DNA of 64,000 bases from Pythium myriotylum (lineage: Eukaryota > Oomycota > Peronosporomycetes > Pythiales > Pythiaceae), in assembly GCA_023091665.1 (NCBI GenBank), contig JALJCQ010000009.1, positions 1,364,001 through 1,428,000 on the forward strand. The letters run 5' to 3'. This document shows positions 9,218 to 20,198 of this stretch, piece after piece. Every line of letters starts with the position of its first letter. The first letter of the stretch is position 1. The notes beneath the pieces are model-generated. The model was not told where the DNA came from. It saw nothing but the letters and a program-made list of their open reading frames with translations, and did not search any database. A program made the position numbers and the translations under genes.

Positions 9218-11455
9218 ATGGCCGACTTCGGCGACGACATCTGGGCGAGCTCTCGCGAAGAGGTGGCTGCCGCCGCGCCTCCTAGTGCGCTCATTCAACT
9301 GCCCGACTTCTCCTCTATCCAACGCAGCCTCGCTGAGATCGATACGCTTCCTACAGCTCAAGAAACACTTGCTCAAGTGATCTCGGTCCTCCGCGCGTCC
9401 TCGTCTCCTTCTGCTGCCCCAGCCGATGCTGTGAATGCGATTCGGGATCTGCATGGTCGATGGATGCAAGAAAGCATCGTGGTGAACGACGTGCTCTGGT
9501 TCCAGGTTGCGGAGCTCAGTGGATGGCTCGCTGCAGACGGCGATGTTTCTTCGTTGGGCGCTTTCACGACCACGGCTCTGAAGCCGGCAACGCTGCCAAA
9601 CAAGGCGGCTTTTTGCGATAAATCGCGCCAAATTTCCTTTGCGCTCCAGTTGGTTGATGCGCTTTCGGGATACGTCACGAATGCCAACGCAAGTGCAGTT
9701 TTCGAAGCGATTGTGTCATGGTTGTTGAGGGCGATGGCCGAGTACGAGTTTATCTTCATCCATCATGTCTCTCAGCCTCTTGTGGACCACATCCAGAAAG
9801 AACACAGCATGCTTTCAGAATCGCTTGCCCAAGCTACAGATCGCTTCGCCGATCAAGCAGCGGAGAATTGGCACCAGCACGCTCCTCAGATTGCCGTGGC
9901 TGCGGTGCTTCTGTCGGCGAGTTCTCATACTACTGCTCTCCGTACTCTCCATGCAATCGCTACTAGTTCACTGCAGAAGGAAGAAGTGTTCCCACATATT
10001 CACCAACCGCTGGCTGTTGTGGCCATCGCACTTCAGACGTCTCCACTTGCAGTATCTCCCTCGTCGCTCTTGCACCAGTTTGTCGTGTTTCGTGTTTCAA
10101 GTCTTGGGTTCGTTTCGCCTCAGCTCCTGACCACCGCTGATGATATCAAGCGCCTCTCAGAGCGGTATCAAGAGTCGCTCTATCGTTCTCAGTTAAGTGA
10201 TATGGACGTGGAGACGGGTCTGCGGATGATGGATGCTTTTGTTGCCGAGATCAAGTCCGCCATAGAGACAAACCCATCAGTGTTAAACAGCATCCTTCGC
10301 GCCATGCGATCGCGGAGTGAAACAGAAGTCTTTAGTCCATCTTTGATAGCTCTACAAGAACAACTCGAGGCGAAGCTCACCAAGTCGGAAGCTGCATTTC
10401 CCGTTGATCAGGTCCTCGCCGGTGTGTATGACTCCATTGCCACTGGCATTCAAGCGTTGCATCAGTCTCCGTCGTCTTTACACGTGCTTCATTGCTTCTC
10501 AGTGCTGTCTGAACTGGAGTTTGCGCGAGAATGTTGTGCCACCCCTGAACGAAACGACCTCATGGTTCGATTGACTCAGCGCATTGAAGATATGGTTGAG
10601 ACGGCACCAGATGCAACTTTATCGACCCTGGCTAACTCCCTATTGGCGAATCATGAGGCACGAGAGAACAATGTTGTCTTTGGCTGGGCCTGCCTCGCGG
10701 TCGGGCTAATCGTGCAACGCAAGCTGCGCGTAGTCGTCTTTCAAGCCGGCGAGAACGCTCGTCGAGATGCTTTCGCTGCCGTCTTTGCTGGTCTCTACCA
10801 CGGCCTCGTGCCTCTAAGTTCATTTGCCCATCGATTCTTGGGCTTCTCACTCGCAAGTCTGGGTCAGTTTGTATCTGTGTATGAGATCTTTCCGTTCTAT
10901 CTGCAAGAGACGTTGCGGAGATTCCCGTCCGACGTCTCCAAGGAGCAGGCAGCAAGTGTACTCGGGACAGTGTTTGGGTCGCTTTACTACACAAATACAG
11001 CTCCAGCGCTGACTGAAGAAGAGAAGAAGATCGAAGCGTCGGCGGCGGAGACCCGAAATGCGATGATCCTGTGGGCACTTCGCCAGAGTAGTCAAAGATG
11101 CAAGGAATTACTCCCTCTTGAAGGTGGTGAGAATCTCGCCGACGGTTTGTATCTCGCTGAACTCTTTCTCGAGGTCGCCAAGATGGCGCCTGTGGAGCTG
11201 TTGCCGACGGTTGCTCGTGAGATGGAGGCTCTGGTCTACCACAGCTCACAAGTGAGCGACAAGGCCCTAGATGAAGTCAAGGTGCGCGTGTTCAACGCTG
11301 TATCGGTCAACTGTGAAGCCGAGAAGCGTGCGTGGCTGGCCGCGTGGTTCTTGGAGCTTTCGTCTCATTACCCGTCGGCAAAGGATGCTCTCGTGGATGC
11401 AGCCTTGGCAAAAACCGAGACGTCATCGACGGTTCAACCGCCGTCTCGATTGTAA
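9218..11455 (+). CDS. large helical protein of unknown function
   Basis: This single exon encodes 745 residues from ATG 9218 (MADFGDDIWASSREEV). An earlier in-frame Met at 9146 gives a less convincing N-terminus. The protein is almost wholly predicted helix, rich in Ala, Leu, Ser and Gln, with spaced hydrophobic helices such as NNVVFGWACLAVGLIVQRKL, as in armadillo/HEAT-type solenoids. No catalytic motif, signal peptide or clear membrane span is seen. The length and lack of introns are consistent with a scaffold or trafficking subunit, but I do not recognise the family and assign no function. Confidence 0.7.
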   Translation: MADFGDDIWASSREEVAAAAPPSALIQLPDFSSIQRSLAEIDTLPTAQETLAQVISVLRASSSPSAAPADAVNAIRDLHGRWMQESIVVNDVLWFQVAELSGWLAADGDVSSLGAFTTTALKPATLPNKAAFCDKSRQISFALQLVDALSGYVTNANASAVFEAIVSWLLRAMAEYEFIFIHHVSQPLVDHIQKEHSMLSESLAQATDRFADQAAENWHQHAPQIAVAAVLLSASSHTTALRTLHAIATSSLQKEEVFPHIHQPLAVVAIALQTSPLAVSPSSLLHQFVVFRVSSLGFVSPQLLTTADDIKRLSERYQESLYRSQLSDMDVETGLRMMDAFVAEIKSAIETNPSVLNSILRAMRSRSETEVFSPSLIALQEQLEAKLTKSEAAFPVDQVLAGVYDSIATGIQALHQSPSSLHVLHCFSVLSELEFARECCATPERNDLMVRLTQRIEDMVETAPDATLSTLANSLLANHEARENNVVFGWACLAVGLIVQRKLRVVVFQAGENARRDAFAAVFAGLYHGLVPLSSFAHRFLGFSLASLGQFVSVYEIFPFYLQETLRRFPSDVSKEQAASVLGTVFGSLYYTNTAPALTEEEKKIEASAAETRNAMILWALRQSSQRCKELLPLEGGENLADGLYLAELFLEVAKMAPVELLPTVAREMEALVYHSSQVSDKALDEVKVRVFNAVSVNCEAEKRAWLAAWFLELSSHYPSAKDALVDAALAKTETSSTVQPPSRL

Positions 11456-11560
11456 GGCGACAAGTAAACGCATCAAACACTTTCGCCCTATCGGATTCAC
11501 AAACGTTTATTGATGTCTTTCGGGGAATCACGATTGGCCCTAATGCCGACGCTGTCACGC

Positions 11561-12526
11561 TTACAGGCGCTTGTCACCGTCCCACTTGTAGAAGCCCTCG
11601 CCCGTCTTACGGCCAAGCTTGCCTTCCTTGACCTTCTGGCGCAGAATCTCTGGCACAAAGAATGCTGGCTCGTTCGGGTAGTCGCGCACCCAGCCTTCGA
11701 GAATGAAGAGCGTCGTGTCGAGGCCGACGTAGTCAGCAAGCGTGATCGGGCCCATCGGGTGGCCGGCGCCGAACTGCATCGAGATATCAATGTCCTCCTT
11801 GCTGGCCTCGCCACGCTCGTAGAGTGCGAGGGCCTGCGTCATGTACGGCACGAGGAGACGGTTGACGATGAAGCCAGGCGTGTCGACGCACGAGACGGGG
11901 TGCTTGCCGATCGCGTGGACCCACTGCTTGCAGGCCTCGAAGACTGCCGGGTCCGTCCAGTCGGTGCGGATGACCTCGACGAGCTTCATGATCTGCACGG
12001 GGTTGAAGAAGTGGAGGCCCACGACCTTCTCGGCGCGGCCCGACGAGCCGGCGAAGTCCTTGATCGCGAGCGAGGACGTGTTGCTCGCGAAGACGGCCGA
12101 GGGCTTGACGATCTTGCCGAGCTTGGCGTAGAAGTCCTTCTTGATGTCAACGTTCTCGATGATGGCCTCGATGACGAGGTCGCAGTCGGCGAGGTCCTCG
12201 GTCTTGGTGGTCGGCGTGATGCGCGCGAGCGTGTCGGCCACGTTGGCCTTGGCCTGCTCCTCAGTGATGGCGCCCTTCTTGACGGCGCGCGACTGGATCT
12301 TGCCGAGCGAGTCCTGGATGCGCTTCATGCCGACCTCGAGGCCCTTCTCGTTCGCGTCGACCGCCACGACCTGGAAGCCGGCGGCCGCCGCCGTCTGCGC
12401 GATGCCGTGGCCCATGAGCCCTAGCCCCACCATGCCGACCTTCTTGAACTCGGGCGCCGAGGAGAAGGCGCGCGCGACGGCCGCGCGGCGCGGCGCCGAA
12501 AGCGAGCGGAGAGCCGAGCGGATCAT
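11561..12526 (-). CDS. HADH: 3-hydroxyacyl-CoA dehydrogenase, mitochondrial
   Basis: The enzyme oxidises L-3-hydroxyacyl-CoA to 3-ketoacyl-CoA with NAD+, the third step of fatty-acid beta-oxidation. The start at 12526 gives 321 residues opening with an Arg/Ser/Ala-rich presequence (MIRSALRSLSAPRRAAVARA). The Rossmann motif is VGMVGLGLMGHGIAQ. ASNTSSLAI carries the active-site Asn/Ser region and GLHFFNPVQIMKLVEVI contains the catalytic His and the family signature. FIVNRLLVPYM and the C-terminal helical domain (DIDISMQFGAGHPMGPITLADYVGLD) complete it. The frame is open upstream to 12739, but that stretch overlaps the 3' end of the next gene and is not coding for this protein. Confidence 0.93.
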   Translation of the reverse strand: MIRSALRSLSAPRRAAVARAFSSAPEFKKVGMVGLGLMGHGIAQTAAAAGFQVVAVDANEKGLEVGMKRIQDSLGKIQSRAVKKGAITEEQAKANVADTLARITPTTKTEDLADCDLVIEAIIENVDIKKDFYAKLGKIVKPSAVFASNTSSLAIKDFAGSSGRAEKVVGLHFFNPVQIMKLVEVIRTDWTDPAVFEACKQWVHAIGKHPVSCVDTPGFIVNRLLVPYMTQALALYERGEASKEDIDISMQFGAGHPMGPITLADYVGLDTTLFILEGWVRDYPNEPAFFVPEILRQKVKEGKLGRKTGEGFYKWDGDKRL

Positions 12527-12705
12527 GGGTGCTGCTGAGGAGCTCTTTTGAGGAATGACGACGGCGGCGTCACACGTGCTGACCCAAGATCGGATCCGAC
12601 GTGAAGTTGACGCAATGAAAAGATACGAACTACTGGCAACGACAGAATAAAGAGAAGAAAACTGTTCTGTTACCGGTATTATGGTCGGTGCGAAGTTGAA
12701 GCTCT

Positions 12706-13681
12706 TCAGAAGGTCTCCCAGCTGCTGGCCGACCTGCATGTAATATGTATGTTAGTGGACGTGGGCAGTGTGAGTGCTGTAGAGAGGACACACGTTGAGG
12801 CGGAGAGCCCGTCGCTTCTCTTCTTGGAGTTCGTGTCCGATCCCCAGTTGTCGTCTTCCTCGGTCGTGTCCTTACTCTTGCGCGTCGAGTTGATCTTGAT
12901 CTTGATCTTCTGGCCTTCCTTCAGAGAGTAATCCTTGGACTGCGCGGGAGCCTTGAGCGCCTCTTCAGCCGCGACCTGCTCGCGCTTCAGCTCCCTGTCA
13001 TGTCAGGTTAGCCAAGCTCGTCGATGTGGTGATTGGAGAGACCGTACTTGTTAAAGTCGTCCATCGCAACGTTGAAGTCGAACGCGTCGCTGCGATTCTC
13101 AAAGGCGATGCCGATGAACGCGTGACGACCTAGAATGACAGCAAACGTGACGATTTGGCCGGGTTTATGAAGCGCTGCTGGGGCACCCACCCGACTTCTG
13201 GTCGACGACACGCAGGACGAAGTATCTGCTGCTGTCCACGACTGAGAAGCAGTTGGAAGGTGTGTACAACCGACTTCTCAATAGCCCAAGAAATCCCAGC
13301 TTACCTTTCTGCACGGCTGGAGGTCCGTCGCGCTTCACGGGACATGCAGCGAAGAGCGCGCCGGTGGCGGCGTCGCGCAACTCAATCGACGCTTCGTCGT
13401 CCGTTGCGTTGATCACCATTCGTCCGGTCCACGTGGGTTCGCTCGGCCACGAATCGGCGCTACAATCGACCACGCTCAGCTCTTTCACTGCTTCAGAAAC
13501 AGCCAAAGGCCACCAGCGTACCGATGGCCAGCCGCGGAAACCTGCGGTGGAATGCGGAACGCGAAGCACTGGTTGATCACGGCGAGAACGCGCTGAACTC
13601 CTGGAGCGCGGCCACGCCAATTAGCCAGTCAGTTGGGTTTGTTGGATGCGTCCATTGTGCCGACGTACCGCCGTCCGACAT
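12706..13681 (-). CDS. NECAP: NECAP-family endocytic adaptor (adaptin ear-binding coat-associated)
   Basis: Seven exons (13681-13669, 13600-13522, 13459-13305, 13241-13191, 13129-13048, 12994-12794, 12733-12706) sum to 609 nt, or 202 residues. NECAP proteins bind AP-2 and act in clathrin-coated vesicle assembly. The PH-like NECAP domain is clear: FRIPP, GHRADSW, PTWTGRMVI, LFAACPV, VDSSRYFVLRVVD, GRHAFIGIAFENRSDAFDFN. The highly charged C-tail contains DDNWGSD and ends with SSWETF immediately before the stop, matching the C-terminal WxxF motif by which NECAP binds the AP-2 alpha ear. Reading through the last intron in another frame gives a false longer protein. The TGA at 12708-12706 is the true end. 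Confidence 0.9.
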
Positions 13682-14085
13682 GGTCTCGTGCTGCACAGGG
13701 AAACCCCGACTCTGGCGACAGCGACAGCACTGAGCTGCTGGCCGTCGGTTATCAGCCGAGTCTGCGTCGCTTCAAGGTGACGTCGGCGAACATATAAATC
13801 AATACCCCCTTACAAACGGTCTAAACAAATGAGTAAAATGTAGTTCAACACCCTTATAAATGAATACAATGCTTTTTTCCAATACTACTACAATTGGCAG
13901 AATACCTCCGCTTCCCACTACCATACAACACGGGGGATTTGGCCAAACTGTCTAACACAGCCGCACAAACAGCAGCGTCATCGGCGTCATCGTCGTCCCC
14001 GAGACCTCCTCGCCACGGTGCGTGCGGCGTCCCACGCGCGCCGTCTTCTCCGCAGCGTCTCGCTGATGCGTCTTCTCTGCCGCAG

Positions 14086-14529
14086 ATGTCCTTCGCTGCC
14101 CGTTTCCGCGCGTTCGTGAACCACCCGACGGGCCCGAAGACGACCCACTTCTGGGGGCCCGTGGCGAACTGGGGCTTCTTCTTTGCTGTACGTTGGTCTG
14201 GAGAACGGCAGGTTAGAATGATGCGCTAACCCTGATTAACATAGGCGATGGCCGACATGAAGAAGCCAGCAGAGATGGTCTCGGTCAACATGACTTCGGG
14301 TGCGTTGGAGCTCTTCAAGAGCTTACCCGACTTGAGGACGCATCTCATCGGTTCTTTCTTGTCTTGCGCAGCACTGGCTGTGTACAGCCTGATCTTCATG
14401 CGCTTCGCGTGGATGGTCCAGCCGCGCAACTACCTCTTGCTCACGTGCCATGCCGCCAACGAGTCGGCGCAGCTCTACCAGCTGCAGCGCGGACTCCGCG
14501 CGCAGGGCAAGAAGGAAGAGACCAAGTAA
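14086..14529 (+). CDS. MPC1: mitochondrial pyruvate carrier subunit 1
   Basis: Three exons (14086-14187, 14245-14299, 14372-14529) encode 104 residues. MPC1 with MPC2 forms the inner-membrane carrier that brings pyruvate into the matrix. The conserved block [20 protein letters not shown] is followed by [11 protein letters not shown], and after exon 2 by [20 protein letters not shown] and [13 protein letters not shown], all family signatures. The second intron (14300-14371, donor GTGCGT, acceptor TTGCGCAG) is 72 nt with no stop in frame. Unspliced RNA would therefore encode 24 extra residues; removing it restores the family alignment. A longer upstream in-frame extension from 13894 is Ser/Pro-rich and probably 5' leader. 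Confidence 0.93.
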
Positions 14530-14665
14530 ACGAGGCGCCTACTACCAACATAGAGACAGCACTCTTCGGTTCCGTGCATGTCTATCAATGTAACAAGGTT
14601 TCCCCAACATCATAGCTATTTTCCAAGGAGTTGTCGTGTTGGGTTGCCATTCTACACAACCATGC

Positions 14666-16354
14666 TTACATGCGGAAGACACCGAACTTGGTCTCCTTCG
14701 GCTGCTCGTTGAGTGCCGCGCTGAGGCTGAGACCTAGCACCTTACGAGTGTCCTTGGGGTCGATAATACCGTCATCCCAGAGGCGAGCAGTTGAGTAGTA
14801 CGGCGTGCCTTCAGCCTCGTACTTGTCCAGGATCGGCTGCTTGAAGGCGGCCTCCTCCTCGGCACTCCACGTCTTACCAGCCTTCTCGATGTTGTCGCGC
14901 TGGACCTGAGCCAGCACACCGGCAGCCTGCTCGCCACCCATGATCGAAACGCGCGCGTTCGGCCACATGTACATGAATCGTGGCGAGAAAGCGCGACCGC
15001 ACATGCCGTAGTTTCCGGCACCGTATGAGCCACCAATAATACATGTGATCTTGGGCACCTTGGCGCACGACACGGCTGTCACGAGCTTGGCACCATCCTT
15101 CGCGATACCGCCGTGCTCCGCCTTCTTGCCGACCATGAAACCAGTGATGTTCTGCAGGAAGAGGAGAGGAATGCCGCGCTGTGTGCAGAGCTCAATGAAG
15201 TGGGCGGCCTTCACCGACGACTCCGAGAAGAGGATACCGTTGTTGGCGATGATGCCGACCGGGTTGCCGTACAGACGAGCAAAGCCGGTGACGATCGTCG
15301 TGCCGTAGTGCTGCTTGAACTCGTCAAACTTACTACCGTCGACAATACGCGCAATGACCTTTCGAACGTCAAATGGTTTGCGCGAGTCCGCCGGGATGAT
15401 ACCGCCCATTTCTTCGGCGCTGTAAAGCGGCTCTTCAATTGGGAACTGGGTCACCGCTGGGTTTTTCTTGACGTTGAGGTTGGACACGATGCGACGCGTG
15501 ATCTCAAGCGCGTGGTGGTCGTTGTGGGCCAAGTGGTCGGTCACACCAGAGATGCGGCAGTGCACATCGGCGCCACCGAGCTCTTCCGGGGTGACGATCT
15601 CGCCAGTCGCAGCACGAACAAGCGGCGGACCGCCGAGGAAGACCGTGCCGTTCTTCTGAACAATCACACTCTCGTCACACATCGCAGGAACGTAAGCACC
15701 GCCAGCCGTGCACGAGCCCATGACGACAGCGATCTGCGGGATGCCCATGGCCGACATGTTGGCCTGGTTGTAGAATTCACGGCCGAAGTGGTCGCGGTCC
15801 GGGAAAATCTCAGCCTGCAGCGGCAGGAACGCGCCTCCCGAGTCCACGAGGTACACGCACGGCAGGTGGTTCTCCATCGCGATCTCCTGTGCGCGCAGGT
15901 GCTTCTTGACGGTCATGGGGAAGTACGTGCCGCCCTTGACGGTCGCGTCGTTCCCGAGGATCATGCACTCGACGCCGTTGATGCGGCCGATACCTGTAAC
16001 GATTCCTGCTGACGGCACGTCGCCGCCGTACATGTCGTAGGCGGCGAGCGGCGCGAGTTCGAGGAAGGGCGAGCCCGGGTCCAGCAGCGTGTCGATGCGG
16101 TCGCGCACGAAGAGCTTGCCGCGCGACTCGTGGCGCACGCGGGCCTTCTCGCCGCCGCCGAGACGCACCTTGGCGAGACGCGCCTTGAGCTCGGCCGTGA
16201 GCGTGTCCATCTGCGCCTTGGAGGCCTTGTAGTCGTCCGACTTGGTGTTGAGACTGCCGTCGAGCACGTTGGTCGGCGTGGGCAGCACGCCCGCGAAGGA
16301 GGCGAAGCGGCGCGCGTGGCGTGGCGCCAGCGAGGGGGAGAGCAGCCGCAGCAT
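14666..16354 (-). CDS. MCCC2: methylcrotonoyl-CoA carboxylase beta chain, mitochondrial
   Basis: This is the carboxyltransferase subunit of biotin-dependent 3-methylcrotonyl-CoA carboxylase in leucine breakdown. It is a single exon of 562 residues from ATG 16354 with a presequence ([20 protein letters not shown]); the frame stays open to 16456. Family signatures: [56 protein letters not shown], the oxyanion-hole glycines in [25 protein letters not shown], and late [21 protein letters not shown] with [15 protein letters not shown]. Length matches MCC beta (about 560), and the AEIFPD segment favours MCC over propionyl-CoA carboxylase. The biotin-carrying alpha subunit is not in the window. Confidence 0.93.
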   Translation of the reverse strand: MLRLLSPSLAPRHARRFASFAGVLPTPTNVLDGSLNTKSDDYKASKAQMDTLTAELKARLAKVRLGGGEKARVRHESRGKLFVRDRIDTLLDPGSPFLELAPLAAYDMYGGDVPSAGIVTGIGRINGVECMILGNDATVKGGTYFPMTVKKHLRAQEIAMENHLPCVYLVDSGGAFLPLQAEIFPDRDHFGREFYNQANMSAMGIPQIAVVMGSCTAGGAYVPAMCDESVIVQKNGTVFLGGPPLVRAATGEIVTPEELGGADVHCRISGVTDHLAHNDHHALEITRRIVSNLNVKKNPAVTQFPIEEPLYSAEEMGGIIPADSRKPFDVRKVIARIVDGSKFDEFKQHYGTTIVTGFARLYGNPVGIIANNGILFSESSVKAAHFIELCTQRGIPLLFLQNITGFMVGKKAEHGGIAKDGAKLVTAVSCAKVPKITCIIGGSYGAGNYGMCGRAFSPRFMYMWPNARVSIMGGEQAAGVLAQVQRDNIEKAGKTWSAEEEAAFKQPILDKYEAEGTPYYSTARLWDDGIIDPKDTRKVLGLSLSAALNEQPKETKFGVFRM

Positions 16355-16829
16355 CGTGCGTCGTCTGCAGGCGTCGAGTTCCGATCTGAAGTCCCCTCGG
16401 ACCGTTCGCCGTCGGGCCTCCTCAAGAGCTAATCGTCCACGATGAAGGCACGGCAATGTGACGTGGACGGGTCAACTTGAACCACACGAAAGCCCGTGTT
16501 CCAGAATCCAGACCCGAACCCGCCGCGATAGGCCAATCGCCATTCGTTTACAGTGCTATAGTCGTAATTTCACGTAGGTTACAGTACAGAAGCGTAAACA
16601 AACTGGGAAACCAACGTCTATATTGGTAATTCGGCGCGATTCGGTGAACCCATCAAGGCAGGGTGATGGATCGAGTGCCAAACCCTTCCTCGCTCATTCC
16701 GAGTCGCTCTGCTTCGCTCCGTTCTCGCGTCGCGTCGGCCTCGCTATCAGTATTGATACACGTCGCTATGTTCATAAATACCCACTCACAGGCGGCGACT
16801 ACATCAACCACACACGCGGCCCTCGCGCC

Positions 16830-18162
16830 TCAGGAGTCCTGCGGGCGGCTCGCGTCCGAGTCGTCCACCTCCATCGCGAGCGCCATGGCCAGCACCTGGT
16901 CGCGGTGCATCTGCTCGTACTGACGGAACGCCGCGAACTGGTCGTCGCCGGACGCGAGCTCGAGCGCGAGCATGAAGTCCGAGTCGACCTCGGCCGGCAC
17001 CGGCACGCGCCCGAGAAGCGACGAGAGCCCCAGCGGCAGCATCGCCGGCAGCAGCTCGGCCTGCACGAGCTTGCTCAGTGGCGCGCTCTTGGTGGCGCTC
17101 GCGGCCGCGTAGATCTCCGCCGACTTGCGGATGGTCTCCTCTGAGCAGTCCGAGCGGTCGCGCTTCTCCAGAAACTCAAAGATGCGAGCGACGAGATCGG
17201 TCGCGTACGAGCCGATGTCGCGCACTTCGTGGTGCGTCAGCTGCCACAGGTCCGAGCCTTCCGAGCACTCGATCTTCGACCGACAGATCGGGCACGTGTT
17301 GTTCTGGGCGCTCCTGTTCCAGCACAAGCGTGAGAAGGAGGATGGACAGCCACAGCCAGCGCGAGTCGACGCACCAGTGCTGGAAACAGAACAAGCAGAA
17401 GCTGTGCGAGCACGGCAAGGCGACCTGCTTCTTCTTGTCCATGCAGATCTGGCATTCCGTCTCGTCAAACTCGGGGTCGACGTTGTCGTGGCTGTGGAGC
17501 AGACAAAGACAGCGTTGGTCTCTCGGTACGAGCGTGGGAAGTATGCTCTGACCGCGATCCCGTACCTCTCTTTCTCTGGGAACTGGACAGTGTGTGCCGC
17601 ACACGCTTTGATGTCTGGAACAACAACACGAGTGAGCATCGGCTCTTCGTTCCACACTCAACCACGCTCACGCACCGGAGAGGAAGCAGAAAATATAGTA
17701 AAACTGGCGCACGCTGAGCAGCTTCGCGTGGCCGATGACTTCTTCGTCGGCAGATCCAAGCGTCCGGCTCGCCGCGCCGCTGAGAATACTCGCGATCGAC
17801 GGCATGTCGTTGCTCCGCCGCAGCTTGCGCACTTCGACCTGGACGTTCCCTCGCAGTTTCCACACGTACGGCAGCAGCTCTGCCGACACGCGGTCGTTGA
17901 TCACCATGCGGAACGACAAAAAGCAGGTCTTGGGCGTCGGACAGAGCTTGGCCCTAATGGAATTCAGTGGCATTCGTGAGCGATTTAACATCCTGTCTGC
18001 GTCGCCCATCCTCCGCCACGTGGAGCTGCTCGGGGCTCACCATTCGTTGGCGTGCTTGACGTGCGCGCCGAAGTCGGCGAACGTGCCCATGGTCTGCAGC
18101 ACGCGCTTCTGCATGCGCTCTTCTTGCGCCGACGACACGCTCGAGGACGTCACCTGGCCCAT
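16830..18162 (-). CDS. RNF141-like RING E3 ligase, probably N-myristoylated
   Basis: Five exons run from ATG 18162 (MGQVTSSSVSSAQEERM) to a stop at 16830. The N-terminal MGQ with following Ser/Thr fits an N-myristoylation signal, as in vertebrate RNF141. A middle domain (LCPTPKTCFLSFRMVINDR, RQFYYIFCFLSG) resembles the RNF141 N-terminal region. The C3HC4 RING reads CQICMDKKKQVALPCSHSFC, then CFQHW, and after an intron NNTCPICR. A helical C-terminus ends in acidic residues. The introns near 17335-17280 and 17535-17460 have GTGCGT- and GTACGG-type donors and keep phase. RING proteins move ubiquitin from E2 to substrate; the target is unknown. Confidence 0.8.
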
Positions 18163-18943
18163 TCTGGAGGATCTGTGAGCTGTAGCTTTCGAGAAGAAAT
18201 GTGTTCCACGACCGCGGGCCTTTTGTTCGAGACCAAAGTACGTAGGTGGCCAAGGATCGAGAGCAGCAAAACTGTTCTGCGACCGCGGTTGAGGGGGGGA
18301 ACTTCAAATTCAGCAGGTGCGGAACAGTTGGGAGAACAAACAACCAACGAGGGCCCAGGACGCGTGGGCGGCGCGTGGAGTCTGTCGTCGGATCGTTCTC
18401 CTTAGATGGGTTCCCTTCAGAACAACCCCGCGAGAACCGTCCTGGGACGGAGACAGGCCGGCACACTTTATCAGCACCGAGACTCCCTTTCTCTTCAAGC
18501 CATGAGAGTGTTCTCGGAGGCCGAACTGTAACGTTGAAGAACAAATTGCCAGTTGCCTTGCTTACAAAAAGCAATATGCGGAATGTGTTCCTTGTTTCTA
18601 AGCTTGTTAAGAAAAAAATGGAATTGCCGCAGTGGATCAATGGTTTCATCTTTTATCCGTTTGGGATTTATGGTCTTACTAAGGGCTAGGGAGTACCATC
18701 GAGTGATGGTCAAAACTAAAACGAGAGCCAAACCGATGACGTTGGCTTTTGCCTCCACACCAAGCCGCCAGAACCAGACACATCAGCTCTGCGTTGGCGT
18801 TTGATTCGAGAACACATCGCATAGGACGAACGGAAATATTCCTATCGGATCTAGGAGGACTGTCGGACGCCAACAAACGGATTTAGTAGGGCTGTCTTGG
18901 CGACTCTTCAAGATCGTCGGGAGGAGATGAGAATGACAGGACG
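18163..18943. other. intergenic, no supported gene
   Basis: This gap of about 780 bases lies between two divergent genes (RING protein on minus, membrane protein on plus). It contains only short open frames without family patterns or good splice signals. It presumably holds both promoters. Confidence 0.6.
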
Positions 18944-19984
18944 ATGATGGAAGGTGAGGAGGAGCAGGATGTCCAGGGCGACGTCGTGGACGCGGAAGAC
19001 GCTGCAGAGCTGCAGCCAAAGCGCACGACTTCGTTCAAAGCGCGCTTCAAGAACAGCAAGAAGCCTACGCCGCCGGTCAGTGGAGACGAATCTGGCACAA
19101 GGGGGTACGTCTGAGGATACGCTTTGCTCGTACAGGCAGCTACAGACCTGGTCGCTCGTATCGCGCTCGAGCGCGAGAAGACCAAGTACTGGGCGAAGCT
19201 GTTGCTTCTATTCCCGTTGTGCCCCGTCATCGCGGCGCTGTCGACAATCGTGTTTGGAGGCGTCGTGATCAATGTCGCCGCCAACAAATGCAACTCCATG
19301 ATCATGGGTACGACGGCTCATGGTGGCGGCGTCTCAAAAATGCTTATGACAGTGTATACGACTGCTCTAGAGTTTCTGCAAGGAGCCGTGGTTCTCAGCC
19401 ACGTCTTCGTCGTGTTCTACACGTACTGCTGGATGGGTCCGCGCCCCATCAAGCGCCTGCGCACCGTCCGCATCTTCTACGCCGTCTTTGGGTTGGCGAG
19501 CGTCATCTGGTGGGGCGTCTTCGGCACACTGCAGGCCGCGAAAGCGACGAGCACTGGTTTCCAGTCGTGCTTGTCGACTTCTCCGGCACTTTACCTCATG
19601 GCTCAGTACGAGGTCGCGATCTTTTGGATCTTGTTCCTGCTCTTCCTGGGGTTCGTTGGCATGGAGAAGACGGCAGCCGCGCGAGAAGCAAAGTACCAGG
19701 AGTTCCATCAGAGGAAGCTCGACGCTCTCCGCGCCAAGCGCAAGGAGGAAGCGCAGCTACGAGAAGAGGCTCTCCGCGTTGAGCAGGAAGAAGCTCGTCG
19801 GCAGCAGGAAGCCGACAAGCGCAAGCTCGAAGAAGAGCGCGACGAGCTCTTCCGCGACAGCGAAGGCGACAACCAGCTCGACAACGACATGCTGGCGGAC
19901 GAGAACGAGAACCTCGACGACCTGCTCATGGAGCCCGGCGAGGACGGCGCCGAAGACGACGAGATCGTCGAGCCCACCAAGTAG
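18944..19984 (+). CDS. four-span membrane protein with acidic coiled-coil tail
   Basis: Exons 18944-19075 and 19136-19984 encode 326 residues; the 60-nt intron has donor GTCAGT and acceptor TACAG. The N-terminus is acidic, then basic. Four hydrophobic segments follow: LLLLFPLCPVIAALSTIVFG, a segment around GAVVLSHVFVVFYTYCW, IFYAVFGLASVIWWGVFG, and VAIFWILFLLFLGFVGM. The remaining roughly 100 residues are a charged Glu/Lys/Arg coiled coil ending in an Asp/Glu-rich tail (QLDNDMLADENENLDDLL). No family recognised. The layout suggests a membrane tether or scaffold with a cytosolic tail. Confidence 0.7.
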
Positions 19985-20198
19985 TACTACCGAGTAGTAG
20001 TAGTAGTAATACAAGTTTGGAAGTCCAGTAGTAGCCGCCACCGTGTTCGGCGAATGTGGCAGCAGCCAGCTGTCACTCGCGCGAGGCCTTCTCCCCTGCC
20101 TCGTTTCTGGCTTGTTGAACCTGTTGATGTGGTCCACGCGATGTTTCCCCAGAGAGCAATTTCCCCCACGAAGAACAGGAGCGCCTCGCCCGAGGGCC

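Noticed and set aside
11510..12424. 304-codon plus-strand ORF
   Set aside because: It is antisense to HADH and is a by-product of GC-rich codon bias; its sequence is a low-complexity Asp/Arg/Leu mix.
12527..12739. N-terminal extension of HADH
   Set aside because: It runs through the 3' end of the NECAP gene in the wrong frame and lacks a targeting pattern, whereas Met at 12526 starts a good presequence.
15113..16012. 299-codon plus-strand ORF
   Set aside because: Antisense to the MCC beta gene; no family pattern.
17954..18649. 231-codon minus-strand ORF
   Set aside because: Overlaps the RING gene's first exon in another frame; upstream part has no pattern or splice support.
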